Positions 58,899-64,000 of a stretch of DNA of 64,000 nucleotides are shown piece after piece; positions within the stretch are counted from its first letter, which is position 1; every line of letters begins with the position of its first letter. The position numbers and the translations under genes were made by a program. This DNA is from Theropithecus gelada (lineage: Eukaryota > Chordata > Mammalia > Primates > Cercopithecidae): the NCBI RefSeq assembly GCF_003255815.1, contig NC_037669.1, positions 46,586,573-46,650,572 of the forward strand. Direction: 5' to 3'. The notes beneath the pieces were generated by a model that ran no database searches, was not told the DNA's origin, and saw only the letters and a list, made by a program, of their open reading frames with translations.

Positions 58899-61517
58899 GT
58901 AAGGCCTTGCCTGCCTCCCAGGTTTCCAGGGGGCTTGGGAGGTAGGGGAGGTACCTCTGTCTAGCATTGGAGATCTCTGCCTACCTTTTCCTGTTAGAGT
59001 CAGATGCTCCACCTGGAGGTATCTGCATTTGCAAAGGGAGGGATTCTTGAGTCTTCACTTTCCTCAGTCACCTGCACACTCTCCTGGCTGCTTCCAGGAG
59101 CGCCTTGGACATCTGGCGCTGGGGATATGATCCCTGTGGCGTTTGCCCTGTTAGGCTGGGTGGGAGCAGGCTGGGTGAAGTCAGGCCCCACCTTGAAGGG
59201 CCGGGCCCCTTGTGGGTGCCAGGGATTTCTTAGCTCTTAGCACTTAGGGGTGGGAGTGTGGCAGAGGCCCAAGTGCAGACTGGGGGTCCCAGCAAGGACA
59301 GGCCGTCTGGAAGAGGAGTGGGAGCAGGTACGGCCATCAGAAGCTGCTCACAGCCACCCTCCCTGAGCTGGTCTAGAGGGGTGTGCTGACTTGGCCTTCC
59401 TGGTGAGTGGTCTCAGGCCTCTTGTGCTCTCTGGTCACCTCCCACTCCAGTGGGCCTCGGTTGTCCTGGATGCCTGCGATGTGCTCCCAGCCAGTTCCTA
59501 CTGTCTTCCTCCCCCACCCCCAACTGCTGCTGTCTATCCTAGATAAGTCCTCCCCCTTCCCAGGTCCCGTAGGGTTCTCTGGTGCAGTCAGGCTGTTCCC
59601 AGCCACACCTCACCCTTGCCCCACCCCAACAGGACAGCTCCCACCTTGGGGAGCATCATTCACTTTCAGGACACCTAGTTTGGGTTCCCTGAGGAGTACA
59701 GCCTGTTTGTGAAAATGTATGGGAGAAGCAATAGAATGAGGTCTCCTTTCCCACAGAAAAGCCTCTTTGGCCTGAGTAGGAGACAGGCTGCTTTAGGTAT
59801 TTGGGGTGGAAAAGGCTAAGGCCGGATGCTCTGTGCTCTCCAGCTATGTCTGAGGGGAAATCTCTCCCACTGACCTGAGCGGGGTCCTGCAGCCCCGGGC
59901 CTGTGAGAGCTTCCTCGGGTCATGCCCTGCTCACACCCATCTGCCAAGGCTGATTGTTCCACCCTGGGCTGGTCACAGCCCCGACCAGCACCGACTGTCC
60001 CTTCATGGCCAGAGCACAGCCCAGAGGTAGCTCCACACAGGACGAGTGGATGCGAGGCCTCTGTCAGTCTTCTGAGAAAGGGAAGCCCTGGGTAGGACAG
60101 GCGGCCTCCTGCTCCATCTCAGAGTGTGGAAGGCTGCTCACTCTGCTTCCACGTGGGCAGGAGGTGCTGGGGCGCTGTGTAGGCTGGGCCAGACCAGGGC
60201 CCTTCGCACCGACCAGACACTTAGCTCCCTACTCACCAGCAAGATGAAGCCTCCAGATCCTCCCCACACCCAATCAAGGGCAGCTCCAAGTCTCTGTTCA
60301 TCACACACCTAACTCTTTACCCAGGGATCTGCTGCAGCCTCTTGGCTTCCTGGCAGGGCCCACCCCTCAGTGACCAGCCCTCGACTCCATCCTCTCTCCA
60401 TCTAGCCTCACCTCTGTGGTAATTTTCAGCCCCTACCCACCACTCCCAAGAGTATTTCTTTAACAAACACACCTCACCAATATATATTTCTTGCACCTAA
60501 GCAAAAATGTGATTACCAAGGAAGACAGATCACATTAAACCCTGAGAGAGGCTCTGGGACACTGCCAGGCCTGTCTCCCTCCCGTCCCCTACCCCTGACA
60601 TGACTAGCAAAGAAACCGGAGACTGAGTGATGGCAGTGCCAGAGGCGCTGTGCTGCCTTGGCAGTGTGTGCATTTGGGGACAGCATATTCAACCTGACTC
60701 CCTTGGAGCCCCAGCACCCAGACACTTGGTTGGTGCCCTGTGTATGAGATATGGCAAATACTGGAGAAACTCTCACCACCCTTCACCAGCCTCCACCTCA
60801 GAAGGCTGCTGGCAGAGCCAGAGAGCTGGGGGTGAAGGGTCCCTAAGAGAGATTTGCTTCTGCAAGGGGCCAAGTGGCAGGGGACAGAGGCCCACATGGT
60901 CAAGGGCCTTGGGGTGGGACAGCACTGCTTCTCTCTCCAGGATCTAGCATCTGCCCTGGGGCTCCTAGGGCAGGTTGGTGATGCCTAGGCCCAGAGCCTG
61001 GCGCCTGCCTGTGTATGAATGTGCTGGCCGTCTCAGATGAGGACAGGGACCTCAGGCTCTCCACAACAGAACCCTGACTGTGTGGACCCCAGCATCCCAG
61101 CAGGCTCCCACTGAGCTGCAAAAAAATCAGAGAACAGAGGGGAGGCCTTGACAAGGCAGAGCAGAGTTGGGTTAGACTCTTCTATACCCAAGGTGCTTGT
61201 CAGAAACACCGCAGCAGGTTGAGGGGATGGGGGCAGGGGACCTGCCTTCTGAGCCAGCCCTGGGAGAGTAGAGGAGAGGGGAGCGTGTGCTGGTGTCACT
61301 GTCGCGTGCAGTGAAGGCCTGTCCCCTGCTGCTGGGGACTGTGCTGGGCTCCGGGGTACAGAGGTGAAGAGATTCACTGATGGGTCTCCAGGTGAGGAGG
61401 GAGACCAACTCATAGCTGCTCCCTGGGACGTGCTTGCTGTCACAGGGCACTCTGCACAGAGCTGGTGGGCATGGGCGGAGTGGGCCCTGACTCAACTCTG
61501 ACCTGTTCTCTTTGTAG
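58899..61517 (+). other. CHCHD6: CHCHD6 last intron, ~2.6 kb
   Basis: It runs from GTAAGGCCTTG to CTGTTCTCTTTGTAG, phase 0. GC-rich, with no Alu and no recognised repeat. Open frames on both strands (59407-59712, 61033-61693) have no recognised domain. If the donor failed, translation would run 21 codons into the intron to a TAG at 58962-58964. Confidence 0.85.
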
Positions 61518-61523
61518 GGCTGA
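61518..61523 (+). CDS. CHCHD6: CHCHD6 terminal codon (Gly) and stop
   Basis: After the tract TGACCTGTTCTCTTTGTAG the exon opens with GGC TGA. Spliced to the preceding AAG this gives ...AAHKG-stop, the C-terminus I recall for MIC25. The terminal exon therefore adds a single residue, and the rest of it is 3' UTR. The reading frame, acceptor strength and downstream AATAAA all agree. Without a transcript the acceptor choice is inferred, but no better AG lies nearby. Confidence 0.88.
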   Translation, partial: G

Positions 61524-61740
61524 GGAGCAGACATCATTCCCTGTCCTGGCAGTGACTTGGAGCCCTGAAGAAGGGACCAATCATGGGACCACAGTCCACA
61601 GAGCCCTAGGCCACAGCCACTGTGCCCTGCCGTTTCCTGCTGGGCCCCGGCATATGCCCCTGAGCCTGGGGCTGCCATGTGTTTAGGAAACAAAGTATGC
61701 GCTACTGTCTGAAAACAAATAAAGCAGATGCCTTTGTTTT
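61524..61740 (+). other. CHCHD6: CHCHD6 3' UTR
   Basis: This short 3' UTR of about 215 nt runs from the TGA to a cleavage site expected 15-25 nt after AATAAA. It has no recognisable repeat. The end is inferred from the signal and from the GT/T-rich stretch TTTGTTTTCAGTGGTTG that follows. Confidence 0.8.
61718..61723 (+). promoter_or_regulatory. CHCHD6: Polyadenylation signal AATAAA of CHCHD6
   Basis: A canonical AATAAA hexamer lies 195 nt after the stop. It is followed within 30 nt by a T- and GT-rich downstream element, as expected for a mammalian cleavage/polyadenylation site. Confidence 0.85.
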
Positions 61741-63150
61741 CAGTGGTTGACTCACTGGCAAACAGTCACTGCTGCCTACTCTGCGTCCAGCCCTCTGCTG
61801 GACACCAGCGAAGTGGAGCTGAGGAAGATGGGCTGCTCCCCTTGGGGAGTCCCTGGACTGGCAGGGGAGATGGCCTGGGAACCCCTAATTACATTGCAGC
61901 AGCAACAGCAGGCTGCTGCGGAAGCAGGGATGAGAAGGAAGGGGAGCAGGCCTTTCTAGGGATGGCACGGAGGGAGAGCAGGCCAGCTTCCTGCAGCGAG
62001 TGCTGCCTGTGCCCAGGGCGGAAGCTGACCAGACAAGGGCAGGGCAGGCCGGAGACCCAGCAGAGTGGATCCCAGGTGTGAGGGCAGCAGGGGGTGGAGG
62101 AGAGCAAAGGCAGGCAAGGCATTCAGGTGGCATGGCTGCAGAGGCGGCAGGACTGGGGTGCGGCAGGCTGAGCTGGCACTGTCTCTGAGTGACGTTGCTC
62201 CGGCTGTCAGGTGGTGCCAGGGAGACAGGACTCAACGCCAGGGAGCATCACCAGTGTGTAGGGCCCCGCACAGCTCAAGCCCAAGGCGGGTTAGTGGGGC
62301 TGATTGGCAAGACTGAAACCGACTGAGTGACAGAAGAGGCCAGGTGACTTTGAAGTCTCTGACTTGGGTGTTGGGGGTTCTAAAATAAGGAATGCAGGGA
62401 TTGAGGAGGGCAGATGACAAAGTGGGTTTGGGACGTGCTCTCCCTGGTTGGTGTCCAAACACTGGCCTTCCAGTCCTTGACCTTTGGCCATGTCCCCCAC
62501 CCAAGGTGCCCTGGCCACACTCAGCCTGTACCATGCCAGCAGGAGGATTTTGGGGTGGAGCCTGGGATCCTCTAACTGCTCTGCTGGTGACCTTGGGTTT
62601 CCTGATAGAGCCCTTGAGGAGTCCCCATGCCATCTGGAGCTGAAAGCCCACAGCCTTGACTCAGACTTGGCAGCACAAACTTCCCTTCTCAGATTCTCAG
62701 ACTCAGAGCTCAAGGGGTGAGTTGGGGATTAGGCGTGTCCTATTGGCTGGGCGGGTAGCATACTAGCAGCCAGGCAGACAGCTTTGGGAGACTCCCTCTC
62801 TAGGAGTCCCGGGTCAGCCTGTGGAAACACACAAGGAGACTCCATGCAGTGTGATGCTAGCGAGGAGGGGTGGGGTGCACTGGGCCTGAGCCCTTGGCCT
62901 GAGCGCTTCGGGGAGGGGCCTACTAAGAGGAGGGGTGAGGGGTCACAGGTCAGGCCTGTCCACCATGCTGTTCTGACTCCCTCAGAAGTGTTTGGCTTCC
63001 AAGGCTTTGTCCAACTTCAGATCTCACAGGAATAACTTTCAGCTGTTCATCCCCTTCTCCAGGTGTCACTTTTGGGGGTTAGAGACGCATCCTGGGGTGG
63101 GAAACGGACTCCCAGGTACACAGACACCTGTGGGCTGGATGTTGCCTGAG
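61741..63150. other. Downstream intergenic DNA
   Basis: GC-rich flank after CHCHD6, with a CAGCAGCAACAGCAGGCTGC stretch near 61897. No exon, CpG island or RNA gene recognised. Overlapping antisense frames at 61885-62713 have no domain. Confidence 0.5.
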
Positions 63151-63500
63151 CCTGTACTAGCTCGCTCTGTCTGGGTAACAAACCACCCCCAGACTTCATA
63201 GCTTAAAACAACGCCCATTTTATGTGGCTCATGATTCTGCTGGGTGGAGCCTACGGCCCAGGCCCATTCATGTCAGCCAACAGACCTGTGACCCCAGATG
63301 GCCTCCTGTGTCCAGCGACCAGCGGCCCCATGGTTTCTTCCAAATGGCCCCTCCTCCTCCAGGCTAGTTCGGGCTCCAGTTTCAGGCTCCCACACAGCCA
63401 GAGAGCCAGCTTCCAGGGGCATGCACTTCCTGATCCTCTGCCTGCAACTCCTTGTTCCTTCATTCCCTGGTAGCCAGTCTGGTCAGACTGCAGTTGGCCT
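63151..63500 (-). mobile_element. MLT-type MaLR LTR fragment, antisense, diverged
   Basis: GTCTGGGTAACAAACCACCC, CTTCATAGCTTAAAACAACG and GTGGCTCATGATTCTGCTGG, then CATTCCCTGGTAGCCAGTCT, suggest a highly diverged MLT1-type LTR. Tentative. Confidence 0.5.
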
Positions 63501-64000
63501 GAGAGGAGTGAAAAGACCTCTTTGGCCTCTGAGCTCCACAAAACTACCTCCTGCTTTGGGAATGGGGCCAGAATGAGGTTGGCAGTGGCAGTGGAGGGTA
63601 GCAGCAACAGCCCTCTCCCAGGGCCTGTGCAAAGAGGCGTCCAGGGACAGAGGCTGGCAGAGCAGCCTCATGAGATGGCACTGTTACCCACACATCACTG
63701 CATGATTGACTCAGACCAGGAGCTGACAGAGGTTTGAAGGCCAAAGAGCAGAGCTGGGGAGCAAGGCCACAGGTGTGGGAGGTGCGGGGCAGGGGCTGGT
63801 AAGGCTCTCCAGGGGCTCATGCAGAATCCAGGGCCCTTCCTTCAGGTCCCCCACTGCCTCTGGCCCCTGGCTGGCTGAGTCTGCTTACCCCTCTCCCTCC
63901 TCCCCATAGTGTCCTTAGCCCTGGGCCTCCCACACCCCCAATTCCACACATCTGTCCCCAGATCTTGCAGGATTTTCATAAACTTCCACTTGGTCCTAAA
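63501..64000. other. Intergenic DNA
   Basis: No recognised feature to the right edge. Confidence 0.5.

Larger units (their letters stand above)
1..61740 (+). other. CHCHD6: CHCHD6 (MIC25) gene, 3' part, including introns
   Basis: Three + strand exons at 15835-15905, 58763-58898 and from 61518 have consensus splice sites and join in phase into the C-terminal 70 residues of MIC25. This is a CHCH-domain subunit of the MICOS complex on the inner mitochondrial membrane, where it helps to maintain crista junctions. The 5' exons, promoter and N-terminal part, including the myristoylation-type N-terminus and most of the coiled coil, lie upstream of the window. The intron before the first visible exon runs off the left edge. 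The next intron is about 42.9 kb and the last is about 2.6 kb. The 3' end of about 61740 is inferred from the AATAAA at 61718. The paralogue CHCHD3 (MIC19) has a similar C-terminus. I prefer CHCHD6 because the linker around the first CX9C and the RDRPHEVLLCSDL stretch match my memory of that protein. Confidence 0.93.

Noticed and set aside
61741..64000. Search for the first exon or CpG island of the next gene (PLXNA1 in human)
   Set aside because: No CpG-dense stretch or coding match is visible before the right edge.
1..64000. tRNA, snRNA or rRNA genes
   Set aside because: No cloverleaf with internal A/B boxes, U6-like or rRNA sequence was recognised by eye. A tRNAscan/Infernal run would be decisive.

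Overview
This is vertebrate nuclear DNA, and almost certainly primate. It carries about a dozen dimeric Alu elements, MaLR-type LTRs, L1, L2 and MIR fragments, and short exons separated by tens of kilobases of intron. A young Alu at about 1.4 kb has base changes that I associate with Old World monkey AluY lineages, and the one recognisable gene differs at a few residues from the human protein as I remember it. A catarrhine monkey such as a macaque or a close relative is my best guess. No prokaryotic, phage or CRISPR features were seen.

The one gene I can support is the 3' end of CHCHD6, which encodes MIC25, a coiled-coil-helix-coiled-coil-helix subunit of the mitochondrial MICOS complex. It lies on the + strand. 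Positions 1-15834 are intron, and a 71-nt coding exon follows at 15835-15905. An intron of about 42.9 kb leads to a 136-nt exon at 58763-58898 that holds the whole twin CX9C (CHCH) fold. A 2.6 kb intron then leads to a terminal exon at 61518 that contributes only a glycine codon and the stop before a roughly 215-nt 3' UTR with an AATAAA signal. The three pieces join in phase and give the last 70 residues of a protein that is about 235 residues long in human. Everything after about 61.74 kb looks intergenic. In human the next gene downstream is PLXNA1, but none of it is visible here.

Region by region: 1-15.8 kb is intron with a MaLR LTR split by two Alus, a third Alu, MER5-, MIR-, L2- and L1-like remnants. 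From 16 to 27 kb there are four Alus, an MLT1-type LTR, old LINE sequence and a 49-bp minisatellite. From 27 to 41 kb the intron is mostly unique, with Alus, another MaLR LTR, a local 90-bp duplication and a homeodomain-site-rich patch. From 41 to 45.2 kb it is AT-rich, L1M-derived DNA. From 46.5 to 52.9 kb there are two striking tandem-repeat domains: a G-rich GGGGAGACTC array containing the only N in the window, and a 34-bp minisatellite that decays over about 2.2 kb and is interrupted by an Alu and an MST-type LTR. From 53 to 64 kb there is GC-richer intron, a long GT microsatellite, the last exons and downstream flank.

I found no undescribed multi-gene system. The long open frames elsewhere are explained by tandem repeats whose period is not a multiple of three, by antisense Alu sequence, or by GC-rich intron. 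The most worthwhile leads are the graded 34-bp array, the G-rich array, the one-codon terminal exon with a tandem splice acceptor upstream, the local duplication, and the inverted TAAT/E-box patch at 35.5 kb. Repeat family names are from recognition by eye and the boundaries are approximate unless a target-site duplication is cited.
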